In this document: piece after piece, positions 1 through 8,458 of the stretch
Layout of the letters: every line of letters begins with the position of its first letter
Numbering within the stretch: the stretch's first letter is position 1
NCBI GenBank assembly: GCA_019359505.1
Contig: JAHHHD010000012.1
Coordinates: 1 to 64,000 of the forward strand
Direction of reading: 5' to 3'
DNA length: 64,000 nucleotides
Source of the DNA: Drouetiella hepatica Uher 2000/2452
GTDB lineage: Bacteria > Cyanobacteriota > Cyanobacteriia > Elainellales > Elainellaceae
The notes under the pieces: generated by a model
The model's input: only the letters and a program-made list of their open reading frames with translations
Told to the model about the DNA's origin: nothing
Databases searched by the model: none
Program-made: the position numbers and the translations under genes

Positions 1-111
1 CCGGTGGTTTGGTCATTAGAACAGGTACTGCACTGGTCACTTTGGCGCAGAACCCATCAAGCCACTGCTCGCTTCTTCCACTACAAAAGGCGATCGCACT
101 CCTCTACTTAA
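1..111 (+). CDS. Transposase C-terminus (partial)
   Basis: Frame 1 is open from the window edge to a TAA at 109-111, giving 36 residues. It contains the stretch WSLEQVLHWSLWRRTHQ and then a basic FFHYKRR tail. This aromatic and Arg/His-rich ending resembles the last residues of cyanobacterial IS4-like DDE transposases, but no catalytic residue lies inside the window, so the family call rests on resemblance alone. The 5' part is outside the window. No terminal inverted repeat could be identified downstream because the other end is not visible. It could instead be the end of another basic protein. Confidence 0.4.
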   Translation, partial: PVVWSLEQVLHWSLWRRTHQATARFFHYKRRSHSST

Positions 112-170
112 ATACCACTGTAATACTCAGGGCGGCAATGGCAATACGATCGTTCTAAATCCGCGTCAGT

Positions 171-656
171 CTAATCGACGTACACCTTGCCATTGGTGTC
201 TAAGTAGACCGAAGTGTTGCCATCATTGGGGTTTGCGTCTTTGACCGTGACATTCAATACGCCAGCAGTGTCGCCCGCAGCTACGCCAATGTTGAAAAAT
301 AGCCTCTCGCTGGTGCTGTCATCGTTGGCTCTCAGCAGCAGACTAGATGGAAGGCGTAGATTTTGTAGCATCACCGATGCGCCCTTTTCCAGCGATCGCG
401 GTGCAGTTTCTCCTACCACCGCATAGGAAATGGGGCGATCGGTCTGGTTGCTCAGGTTAACCGTTGCCCTAAACCCCGTTAGCTTCAAGGTAGCCTGCGG
501 CTCCGGCAACACTTGGGCGATTTGAAACCCAGTATCTGTTAGACCTGTATCTGTCAGAGAAGAAGGGACAGCGATTGCTGGGATAGCCCCTACCGTGAAG
601 CAGATGCCTCCAGCAAGCCATAAATAGCGGAGGGTCTGAAAAGAAAGCTTTTCCAT
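171..656 (-). CDS. Secreted hypothetical protein
   Basis: A 161-residue protein with a clear signal peptide: MEKLSF, then a hydrophobic run (LWLAGGICFTVGAIPAIA). The mature part is small, without cysteines, and rich in Thr, Asn and Asp, ending in a hydrophilic stretch with many Asn and Asp residues. That suggests a periplasmic or extracellular beta-rich protein. The frame can be extended to a GTG at 671, adding MIFYP before the Met. The ATG at 656 was preferred because it gives a normal signal peptide; neither start has a convincing Shine-Dalgarno. It is transcribed away from the following membrane-protein/ABC1 kinase pair. I do not recognise a family. Confidence 0.7.
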   Translation of the reverse strand: MEKLSFQTLRYLWLAGGICFTVGAIPAIAVPSSLTDTGLTDTGFQIAQVLPEPQATLKLTGFRATVNLSNQTDRPISYAVVGETAPRSLEKGASVMLQNLRLPSSLLLRANDDSTSERLFFNIGVAAGDTAGVLNVTVKDANPNDGNTSVYLDTNGKVYVD

Positions 657-819
657 GGGATAAAAGATCACTCAATTTTTTGTTTTGGCTAGAAATTAGA
701 CTAGGTTTTTCAAGAATAAGTTTCTTAAGGCACCATTTTGGGGCGATCGCTCCCAAAAAAAGGAGGATGGCTGAAGACGCCTGATCCTCCCTTTCAAAAA
801 GGTAAATTTAGACCAGGAT

Positions 820-1185
820 TCAGCCGAAAGAATCCAAATCAAGGGCTTTTGAACCCCCTTGCTGGAGTTGAACCAAGTTTTTGCCAAGCTGCCACCAGAC
901 TAGCAAGCCTGTCATGAGCGTCAGCAAAGCAGCAATGCCGTAGGCAATTCCGGTAGGGAAGCCAAAAATCTGGACACCCGAAGCCAGGAAGACGCAGATG
1001 CCAGCGCAAATGCCCAGAAACGTCAGGCGGAGCGCAGAGCCTTGAACATTTTCTAGCGTCTGCGTCGAGCGGTTGCGCGCCCACTCGTTCACAGATTGCT
1101 TCAGCGTCGCGTCAAAGGCTAGCCCCGAAGTTATGCTTGCAAACAAACCAGCAACCAATAAAAAGTACGGGGGATCGTAGTACAC
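820..1185 (-). CDS. Small conserved membrane protein
   Basis: A 121-residue protein starting at GTG 1185 with MYYDPPYFLLVAGL. AAGGAG stands six bases before this GTG and fixes the start; the frame stays open further upstream, into the end of the ABC1 kinase gene, but without another good signal. It has about four hydrophobic segments: residues 5-22, 52-70, 73-88 and a short helix before the Gln-rich C-terminal tail. It follows the ABC1 kinase stop by 28 bases on the same strand, so the two are probably co-transcribed. That suggests a membrane partner or accessory of the kinase, but this is inference. The product is not assigned to a named family. Confidence 0.75.
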   Translation of the reverse strand: MYYDPPYFLLVAGLFASITSGLAFDATLKQSVNEWARNRSTQTLENVQGSALRLTFLGICAGICVFLASGVQIFGFPTGIAYGIAALLTLMTGLLVWWQLGKNLVQLQQGGSKALDLDSFG

Positions 1186-1213
1186 AAATAGCTCCTTGAC
1201 TGGGATATGGATA

Positions 1214-2917
1214 TTAGCTGAGGGATTTGGATGACATGAAGTTAAGGGGCAGCAGCGTTGCAGCTCTTTCGGCAGAAAACTCTGTGAGTGCGCCGATCGC
1301 CGCATTTAGCAAACGGGCAGGTTTCACATCGTCCTTGATGAGATCCCACAATCGCTGAACCTCGGCGGTGTGGAGCCGATCGTCTTCAATCAGCGCCAGG
1401 ATGATCTGCCGCCTCAATAAGTTACCCTCATCAGACAAGAGGTATTGTAAGCCGAGTTGGGCAGTCGGCAACAGATCGAAGTGAGTATCAGAACGGGCGA
1501 TCGCAATCAAATTCTCCATCCGCTCCCATTGGAACTTGCCGTCCTTAAACAGCACCTCGATCAGCCGTCGTCGCAGAGCCGCCGATTCGCCCGTCAGCAG
1601 CCGCCGCGCCACGTAGGGAAAGGCAACATCGACAATCTTGAAGTCAGGGTTGAGGCTGAGAGCAAGCCCTTCTTGGGTCACGACCGATCGAATAATGAGA
1701 GCAAACTTAGCCGGGAGCCGGAAGGGATACTCGTACATCAGCGACGAGAATTTATCGGTAATGGTCTTAAAGTTAAAGTCCTGCACACTTTCGCCCAGGG
1801 CATTTCCCAGCACCTCTTCTAAGGCAGGAATGATCGGTCGAATATCGGTTCCTGGCGTGAGAAAGCCCAGCTTGACGAAATCTTGGGCAAGATGTTCGTA
1901 GTCCTGGTTAATCAGATGCACCACCGAATCGACCAGCGTTTCCTTAGCCTCTTGATGCAGCTGATCCATCATGCCGAAATCAATATATGCCATCCGCCCA
2001 TCGGGGGTGGCAAACAGGTTGCCGGGATGTGGATCGGCATGGAAAAAGCCGAATTCTAGCAGCTGTCGTAAGCCAGCCGTCACACCAATTTCGATCAGCG
2101 TATCGCGATCGAGATTAGAGTCGCGAATCTTCTGCAAGTCCGTTAGCTTGGAGCCGTGAATCCATTCCAGCGTCAGTACATGCTGGCTGCTATATTTCCA
2201 GTAAATCGCAGGAACTTTGACGGTGGGGTCGCCCAAGAAATTTGCCGCAAACTTTTCGGCGTTTTGCCCCTCATTCTGATAATCCACTTCCTCAAATAGC
2301 TTGGTGCCAAACTCATCAACGACGAGGATGAGGTCATGCCCCAAGTTCAGAGGCAGCCAGGGAGAAATCCAGTGTGCCGCCCATCGCATCAAGTAAAGAT
2401 CGAGTGTCAGCACGGGCAGCAGGTGAGGACGCTGCACCTTGACGGCAACCTCCTCGCCTGTGTGCAACCGCGCCTGATACACCTGACCCAGACTCGCCGC
2501 CGCGATCGGCTGAGGCGTAATTTGGCTAAAGATTTCGTCGATCGCGTGATCTAACTCTCGCTCAACAATGGCAAAGGCAATGTCCGACGGAAAGGGAGGC
2601 AGCTGGTCTTGCAGCTTCACCAGCTCTTCTAGAAAATCCTTTCTAACGAGGTCAGGACGGGTAGAGAGGGCTTGACCGACCTTAATATAGGTGGGGCCTA
2701 GACGCGTTAATATTTTTCGGAGTTGGGCCGCCCGCTTCAGCTTCTTTGCCTCAGTTCGGTTGAACCAGTCGTCTTGCTTCAAGCCCAAGACAAAGCCAGC
2801 AAACAGCCAAACCACGCTGACGGCTCGCCATAGAGTCCGCCAAGGACGAACCCGATAGTAGCGGGCGATCGCCTCTGCGTCATAGCGCCGCATTTTCTCC
2901 AATTGAAATTGACTCAC
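1214..2917 (-). CDS. ABC1/UbiB-family atypical kinase
   Basis: A 567-residue member of the ABC1 (ADCK/UbiB) family, membrane-associated atypical kinases tied to quinone or prenyl-lipid metabolism. The family KxGQ signature is visible as IKVGQALSTRPD near residue 80. The Ala-rich loop and lysine follow as AAASLGQVYQA and VAVKVQRP near residues 140-155. HADPHPGNL lies near 290 and the metal-binding IDFG near 313. One hydrophobic segment near residues 30-46 may anchor the N-terminus. The start is GTG. Full length matches cyanobacterial homologues, which are multi-copy and probably act on plastoquinone or tocopherol homeostasis. The substrate cannot be read from sequence. A small membrane protein follows in the same transcription unit. 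Confidence 0.92.
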   Translation of the reverse strand: MSQFQLEKMRRYDAEAIARYYRVRPWRTLWRAVSVVWLFAGFVLGLKQDDWFNRTEAKKLKRAAQLRKILTRLGPTYIKVGQALSTRPDLVRKDFLEELVKLQDQLPPFPSDIAFAIVERELDHAIDEIFSQITPQPIAAASLGQVYQARLHTGEEVAVKVQRPHLLPVLTLDLYLMRWAAHWISPWLPLNLGHDLILVVDEFGTKLFEEVDYQNEGQNAEKFAANFLGDPTVKVPAIYWKYSSQHVLTLEWIHGSKLTDLQKIRDSNLDRDTLIEIGVTAGLRQLLEFGFFHADPHPGNLFATPDGRMAYIDFGMMDQLHQEAKETLVDSVVHLINQDYEHLAQDFVKLGFLTPGTDIRPIIPALEEVLGNALGESVQDFNFKTITDKFSSLMYEYPFRLPAKFALIIRSVVTQEGLALSLNPDFKIVDVAFPYVARRLLTGESAALRRRLIEVLFKDGKFQWERMENLIAIARSDTHFDLLPTAQLGLQYLLSDEGNLLRRQIILALIEDDRLHTAEVQRLWDLIKDDVKPARLLNAAIGALTEFSAERAATLLPLNFMSSKSLS

Positions 2918-3349
2918 GCGATCTCTGCCTCTCTAACCAGGAATATTTAACCAGGGATTTATAAACATGCGCCCCCAGTGCAACAGGTTCCTCAAGCAGA
3001 AACATCATGAGCCGAGGAATTTGCATCGAAGGTTAACTCTAGTATAAGAAACTACATGTATCGATCGCCGACAAAACCCAAAAAAGTTAATTTTTGCATC
3101 AGAATTTTTTTGATGTTTTTTCTTATACGAGCCATAATCTCACAAAATGAATAGCCCTGTAAGGTTTCAGGTATTAACCTAACTCAAGGCAGATCCTAAA
3201 GAAGCTTTGCGTTAAGCTAAGCTGCATTAAGCCATATATGTATCTTTGTGAAGGGAGAAGGGAGTTGGAGTAAAGAGCAATAAGAAACTGGGGTGTATTT
3301 CCGCACCTCCATACCTTATACTCCTTCACTCCTTATTTCTCATTGCCCT
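2918..3349. other. Intergenic, imperfect inverted repeat
   Basis: No gene is seen between the ABC1 kinase and the ABC exporter. The part downstream of the exporter (about 3258-3355) carries a long imperfect inverted repeat: GGAGTAAAGAGCAATAAGAAA-like and TTTCTCATTGCCCTCTATTCC-like arms separated by about 60 bases. This could act as the exporter's terminator. The rest is AT-rich with T- and A-tracts upstream of the kinase start. Confidence 0.4.
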
Positions 3350-5281
3350 CTATTCCTCCAACATTTGCAGTCGATAGAGACTGGCGTACAGCCCGTTTTG
3401 TATCAGCAGATCTCCATGGCTACCAGACTCCACGAGCTGACCTTGCTTGAGAACAAAGATGCGATCGACGCTCCGAATGGTTGAAAGCCGATGGGCAATG
3501 ACGATCGCCGTGCGGTCTTGCAGCAGCGTTTCCAGCGCCTCCTGAATCTTCGACTCAGTTCTGACATCTAGGTTCGCTGTCGCCTCATCCAGCACCAAAA
3601 TTCCGGGACTGCGGATTGCCGCTCTAGCAAACGCCAAGAGCTGCTTTTCACCCCCCGAAAGATTGGTGCCCCGTTGCCGTAGCTGCGTGTCGTAGCCCTG
3701 GGGAAGATTCTCGATAAACTGCGCCACGTTAGTCTGCTCAGCCGCTTTGCGAATTTGGTCGATCGAGTAAGATTCACCCAGAGAAATATTGGTTTTGACA
3801 TCTCCGGCAAACAGAAAGCCATCTTGCAGAATCACCGCCATGCGCTGCCGTAGCGTTGCTTGAGGCAAATCCCGAATATCTTCACCGTCCAGCAAAATTC
3901 GCCCCTCAGTAACATCATACAGACGGCACAGCAGCCGGATGATGGAGCTTTTGCCTGCGCCCGTAGGCCCTACTAGCGCCACCTTTTCGCCGGGACGAAT
4001 GGTGAAACTGAGATCGCGTAGCACTAATTCATCAGCCTTATAGCCAAAGGAAACATGATCAAAGCAGATCTCGCCAGGAGCTAAAACGGCTGGAGTGGAG
4101 ATAGCCGCCGGAGCAGAATATTTTGAAGCCGCTACCTGATAGCGTTGCATCTCCTGCTCACCCCAGCCGATCGCCTGACCTGGGTCCCGAATTTCGATCG
4201 GCTCGTTGAGAATATCGCTTACTCGCTCCAGAGCCGTCAGCCCTGCTTGGATAGCAGTAAAGCGCTCGGCAAACTGGCGCAGAGGATCAAACAACCGCTG
4301 TGCGAACAAAATAAAAGAGGTGAGAATCCCAAAATCTAGAGCCTTGCCCAAGACTAATAGACTGCCTAGCCACAGCACTGCGCCGATCGCTGCCAACGCC
4401 ACCCATTCCAAAGTTGCCGACACCGCAGAGTCAAAGAAAATGGTGCGATCGACTTCGGTGACATAGCGCTGGTTAATCGTGCGAAAGAGCTGTGAGTTGA
4501 ACTGCTCACGGCGAAAGAGCTGCACCACGTTGATGCCAACAATGTTTTCTTGCAGCGTCGAGTTTAACGCCGACAGCTCTTCACGGGCTTTGTAGTTCGC
4601 CAGTCGATACTGCTGCTGAAAGTAAATAATCAGCCCGGTGATCGGCAGCAGCAGCACCAGCAGCAGCAATGCCAGCTTCCACTGGAGGCTAAACATGACG
4701 ATCACGAGCACCACCATCGTCAGCAAATCGCTGACTACGCCGATCGCCCCGGTCGAAAACACGTCCCCCAGAGCATCAACGTCACTGGTCAGGCGGGTGA
4801 TCAGCCGTCCTACGGGGGTGCGATCGAAAAACCGCGTTGCCAAAGCAGTGACATGGTTAAACAGATCGTCTCGGATGTCGGCAGTAATCCGCTGCCCAAC
4901 CTTCTGAATCAAGTAACCCTGAATGCCGCTCAGAGAAAGCTGGACAATCAGGGTCAAAATCAGCAGCATCACCAGAAGTCTGGCTCCATCTACCAGACCA
5001 TAGCCCCTCAAAAACCCCATCACAGGCTCGTTTTTGGCTAGAGCAACCGCCTGCCCGATGATAATGGGCTGCATTGATCCAGCCAGCGCCAGCGGGATTA
5101 GGAGGACAAGCGCGATCGCCAGCAGTCGAGAGTTGCGCTTGGCGTAGGGAATGACAATGCGGAAGAGCCGCCAGTCTGTTTGTTGAGCTTTAGGCTGGGG
5201 CTGAGCCTCCGGAGCCGGAGATGCAATCATAGCGGCAAAAGTGGGGGATGCAGGTGAAAAGTTGGCGATCGAACCCGCCAT
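3350..5281 (-). CDS. ABC exporter half-transporter (ABCB/MDR-like)
   Basis: A 643-residue half-transporter with membrane domain followed by ATPase domain. About six helices lie between residues 45 and 335, and the nucleotide-binding domain runs from about 405 to the end. Walker A is GPTGAGKSS near 437, the signature is LSGGEKQ near 542, Walker B plus D-loop is ILVLDEATANLD near 562, and the H-loop is IAHRLS near 595. This is the plan of type IV exporters that work as dimers to expel lipids, drugs or peptides; the substrate is unknown. The start is ATG at 5281 with a weak upstream GTGGG. A second Met at residue 18 is possible, since the first 30 residues are Pro/Ala-rich and low-complexity. 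Confidence 0.93.
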   Translation of the reverse strand: MAGSIANFSPASPTFAAMIASPAPEAQPQPKAQQTDWRLFRIVIPYAKRNSRLLAIALVLLIPLALAGSMQPIIIGQAVALAKNEPVMGFLRGYGLVDGARLLVMLLILTLIVQLSLSGIQGYLIQKVGQRITADIRDDLFNHVTALATRFFDRTPVGRLITRLTSDVDALGDVFSTGAIGVVSDLLTMVVLVIVMFSLQWKLALLLLVLLLPITGLIIYFQQQYRLANYKAREELSALNSTLQENIVGINVVQLFRREQFNSQLFRTINQRYVTEVDRTIFFDSAVSATLEWVALAAIGAVLWLGSLLVLGKALDFGILTSFILFAQRLFDPLRQFAERFTAIQAGLTALERVSDILNEPIEIRDPGQAIGWGEQEMQRYQVAASKYSAPAAISTPAVLAPGEICFDHVSFGYKADELVLRDLSFTIRPGEKVALVGPTGAGKSSIIRLLCRLYDVTEGRILLDGEDIRDLPQATLRQRMAVILQDGFLFAGDVKTNISLGESYSIDQIRKAAEQTNVAQFIENLPQGYDTQLRQRGTNLSGGEKQLLAFARAAIRSPGILVLDEATANLDVRTESKIQEALETLLQDRTAIVIAHRLSTIRSVDRIFVLKQGQLVESGSHGDLLIQNGLYASLYRLQMLEE

Positions 5282-5322
5282 CCCACTTTAGCGTGCAACG
5301 AACCAGAGCTTACGATGGAATG

Positions 5323-5571
5323 CTATTGCGCCGAAGTTGTAGAAGGTTCGCCAGACGCATAAACCACATCCAGGGCGATCGGCTGAAGGCTGTAGCCCAC
5401 TACGGGGATGTTTTGACAGAAGAACCCCTGTCTAGAGCGCAGTTCAAACATAGGTTCGCTGCCGCGCTGCCATTCGATTTCGGTTAATACTTTGAATCCC
5501 TTCTCGCTGGCTACAAGCTGAACGGGAGTTTTTTTGGAGCGGGTAACGAGTAAGTGAGTCGGGCTAAACAT
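5323..5571 (-). CDS. Small conserved hypothetical protein
   Basis: An 82-residue basic protein starting MFSPTHLLVTRS. AAGGA stands seven bases before this ATG, whereas the longer frame (to 5679) has no such signal and would read through the 22-bp tandem repeat, so the short start was chosen. The sequence has a beta-like pattern (HLLVTRSKKTPVQLVAS, then KVLTEIEWQRGS) and a Cys in FFCQNIPVVGYS. It lacks a signal peptide and membrane helices. It lies 41 bases upstream of the ABC exporter start on the same strand and could be co-transcribed with it. No function is assigned. Confidence 0.65.
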   Translation of the reverse strand: MFSPTHLLVTRSKKTPVQLVASEKGFKVLTEIEWQRGSEPMFELRSRQGFFCQNIPVVGYSLQPIALDVVYASGEPSTTSAQ

Positions 5572-5580
5572 GTGTGAGTC

Positions 5581-5624
5581 CTTGTAGATGAAATTGAATT
5601 TTCTTGTAGATGAAATTGAATTTT
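5581..5624. repeat. 22-bp perfect tandem repeat in a leader
   Basis: Two head-to-tail identical 22-base units occupy 5581-5602 and 5603-5624, beginning CTTGTAGATGAAATTG on the plus strand. On the coding (minus) strand they end directly at the Shine-Dalgarno of the 5323-5571 gene, so the second copy contributes part of AAGGA. The repeat therefore lies in the 5' leader. Confidence 0.9.
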
Positions 5625-5971
5625 GTTGCAGCGCAAGCTTTGCAAAAGCATTGCTCTCAGAACAGGTGACTTCCAACACAGAAGCACCTGCTGAACTGCT
5701 GAGCTTTTACAGACTGGCTAAAGACAGACTGGCTAAGGCTAGTTAAAGCCAAAGTGAGCTAAGGCTAAAGTAAGCTAAGCAAGTACAACGACTGGAGATC
5801 AGCCTTCAAGTTCCGGGTGAAGTGACCTGCGTGCAGCGCTTAATCGGAACTTTTTGATAGTTGTTGAAATTAGTTTAAGTTTCTTTAAGGGCGTTGCGAT
5901 CGCTCCATCAGTACGGACAGCCGTAATTAAATCAGGCGAGGTTTCCGTCTACATAAATGAGCTACCGATTA
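5625..5971. other. Intergenic with short direct repeats
   Basis: This is the upstream region of the small gene and the downstream flank of the helicase gene. It holds short degenerate direct repeats of AGACTGGCTAA and GCTAAGGCTAA type (about 5710-5780). No gene, tRNA or strong hairpin was found. Confidence 0.5.
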
Positions 5972-8170
5972 TCAAGAATTGACCGCAACTGCCGCATTCA
6001 CCAGACTCAAAAGCGAACCTGCCTGCTCCTGACCGCCTGTAGCCAGATCGCTGTGGCAAAGATAGACGCGATCGCCCGTCCGATGCAGCAAATCTAAAAC
6101 CTGACGCTGGAGGCGCTGCTGATCCATTGCCAAAGTATCTTCAGGTGTCCAGAGTCGTCCTAGCCTGTGGCGCAGGAAAAGCGGCGCACCAAACAGCGCC
6201 CCGCCTCCCGTCAGCCAAAAGGGCGAACCTGCATCGAGCCAAAACTGCCAGCGATGGGCATGGCGATCGCTGCGATATTGATAAATGGTGGCTAGGGTAA
6301 CGTGATTGGCATCGCCCATCGGACGCACAGGATAGGGATCAGCCGTAATCGTGCCGTCCCTCAAAAGCTGAATGAACTGCCCGACAGACTCCGCGATCGA
6401 TCGATCGGTCTGGTCTGACCTCTGAGCTGATCCATGCTGCGATTGCCCAGAAGCCTGCATCAGACGAGTTTCCACTTCCCAGTAGTGCTGCGTTGTTTCC
6501 ATTAGCTCTCGTAGGGCAGCAAGCTGGTCGTAGGGTAGATGGCTGCCGCCGTACAGAAATCTCTGAATGGCGCGATCGAGCAAGACAATTGGGCTAGAAA
6601 GCAAATGCTGCTGCTGTTGCGATCGCTGCGTTTCCAGCCATTGCGTAATCTCCTCGTAGGCTTGAGTTGCCTGATAGCCCAACCGATCCCAGCGCGGAAA
6701 TGCCGACACAGGCAAGAGCTGCGGCAGTTGAGGATCAGGCACAAAGCAATGATCGATCAGCAACCCTGCCCGCACCGGATCAATGCGCGGCACAACAGAC
6801 AGGCGAGGGGTAGACTCAGGCAGCTCTTTATCCCACCCATCTCCCCATCTCCCCATCTCTCTGTCTCCCGCTGCTTGACTTAGCAGCACCAGCATCGCCG
6901 CCACCGACTCCCGATCGACCAAACGACCCAGCCCTGGATACACCCAGGCGAGCAGCGTCAGCAATGCTCGAATAATCGGCGAACTGGCAAGCGGCTGCTG
7001 GTCGTTGAGCGATCGCACTGCAATATTTCTGCGGCTGAGGATTTCCCGTAGGGTGTAGCGGGCGATCGCATCCATGCCGGGAGCAATGATCGCCACATCT
7101 TCGGGGCGAACCTGCCCTGTTTCAATGCCGTTGGCAATGAGTTCTGCCGTTTGGCGCAATAGCTCAGCTCTAGAGAGGGTTTGCAGAGTCTGAATCGTGC
7201 TGGGCAACTGCGGTAAAAGCATAGGTTCCTGAATCCAGGCGGTGACTAACCCGCCCCAGGTGACTCCCAGACTCTCACCTGGAGTTTGTGCCAGAGTTTC
7301 CAGATGGGTACAGCGATCGCGCAAGCCCGCCAGGTACAGAGGATCAGCGCCTAGCCCTAGACGAATTGCCCCGTCTGGATTGTAGGTGAAAGCGCAGGGA
7401 ATGTTTTCGTCGAGGAAAAACTCGAAGAGCGATCGGGCGATCGCTGGATATTCGTCCAGATCATCGGCCAGTACGGCTCGGTAGCGCTGCTTCAAATGCT
7501 TTTGATACACCGGATGCGGCAGCAGATAGCGCCAATACAGCTCGGTAAGGATGCCGTAGGTGAGCAGCCCTCGTTCTAAGCACCATTCCCACCAGTGCTG
7601 GAGCGCTTCGCCCATGGCATCCCACAGTTCAGGCGAACCTTCCTGCTCAGGAATCCCCTGCTTCAGCAAAAGAGAAATTTCTTCGTGGGGCGTGCCGCTG
7701 ACTGCGCAAAGCTGAAGTAAATCTAGCGTACGGCGCACCATAAAGTAGTCGCTAACTCCCTCTTGGCGCAGTCTGCCGCTGAGGAGGAGCGATCGCCAGA
7801 GTCGCGTGGCTAGCTCCTGTTCGGTTTCCGGGCGCAGCCGCACCGGAAACTGCGATCGCACCTGCAATGCCTCGGCTAGTTTTTCAGCTAGAAGCGGATA
7901 AAACAACCGCACTTCATCTTGAAAGAAGCCTAGAGGCGTAGCGGAATCGCAGATGTGCCTGCCGTCTGTTGCCGCCGTGATCCGATTGGTCAAATCCAGC
8001 CGATTATCGCCGATCGCTGCAAAAATTAGGATGCTCGGCGGAATTTGATGACGCGCCTGCGGCTGACCCTCTACCCGCCTGATATCTGACCAGACGCAAA
8101 ACTGCTCAATCAGCCGCGTGGTTTTGCCGCTGCGAGTAGAGCCAGTAATCCAAACAGAATCAAAAGACAC
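5972..8170 (-). CDS. RecB/AddB-like helicase-family recombinase
   Basis: A 732-residue protein opening with a P-loop, WITGSTRSGKTTRL (residues 8-21). It has helicase superfamily I-like patches: VLADDLDEYP near 230 (Walker B-like), DVAIIAPGMDAIARY near 358, and HVTLATIYQYRSDRH near 640 followed by VYLCHSDLATGG near 705, which correspond to motifs V/VI. The C-terminal PD-(D/E)XK nuclease module of full RecB/AddB is not visible. Cyanobacterial annotations usually call this 'recombinase family protein', and a role in DNA repair is likely. The start is GTG. Residues around 437-453 (GDREMGRWGDGW) come from a CCCCATCT-type short tandem repeat inserted in frame. Confidence 0.72.
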   Translation of the reverse strand: MSFDSVWITGSTRSGKTTRLIEQFCVWSDIRRVEGQPQARHQIPPSILIFAAIGDNRLDLTNRITAATDGRHICDSATPLGFFQDEVRLFYPLLAEKLAEALQVRSQFPVRLRPETEQELATRLWRSLLLSGRLRQEGVSDYFMVRRTLDLLQLCAVSGTPHEEISLLLKQGIPEQEGSPELWDAMGEALQHWWEWCLERGLLTYGILTELYWRYLLPHPVYQKHLKQRYRAVLADDLDEYPAIARSLFEFFLDENIPCAFTYNPDGAIRLGLGADPLYLAGLRDRCTHLETLAQTPGESLGVTWGGLVTAWIQEPMLLPQLPSTIQTLQTLSRAELLRQTAELIANGIETGQVRPEDVAIIAPGMDAIARYTLREILSRRNIAVRSLNDQQPLASSPIIRALLTLLAWVYPGLGRLVDRESVAAMLVLLSQAAGDREMGRWGDGWDKELPESTPRLSVVPRIDPVRAGLLIDHCFVPDPQLPQLLPVSAFPRWDRLGYQATQAYEEITQWLETQRSQQQQHLLSSPIVLLDRAIQRFLYGGSHLPYDQLAALRELMETTQHYWEVETRLMQASGQSQHGSAQRSDQTDRSIAESVGQFIQLLRDGTITADPYPVRPMGDANHVTLATIYQYRSDRHAHRWQFWLDAGSPFWLTGGGALFGAPLFLRHRLGRLWTPEDTLAMDQQRLQRQVLDLLHRTGDRVYLCHSDLATGGQEQAGSLLSLVNAAVAVNS

Positions 8171-8458
8171 CTATTGCCCTTCAACGAATTTGCTATGATA
8201 CTACGTACTTTACAGAGGTTTTACCTATATTTCATCAGCGCTTTTTTGGTAGCGTCTAACAACAATCTGGAGAGCTAAGGGCAGTTTTCTGATCCTCACC
8301 CAGCCCCAGCCCTTCGATCGCAACAGACCCTCATCCAGTTAAGTCTTCAATGGCTGGTTTTTCAAAGGGTGATTTTGATGTTGCATTAGACCTTAATATT
8401 AGACCTCTAACTTAATTTTGTCTGAGCCAACAACTTCTGATTCAATTCTGATTTAAAC
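8171..8458. promoter_or_regulatory. Divergent promoter region
   Basis: 288 bases separate the helicase gene (minus) from pxcA (plus), so both promoters should lie here. The pxcA-proximal half is AT-rich and contains a TCTGATTcaattCTGATTT direct repeat just before its ATG. No recognisable operator was identified. Confidence 0.45.
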
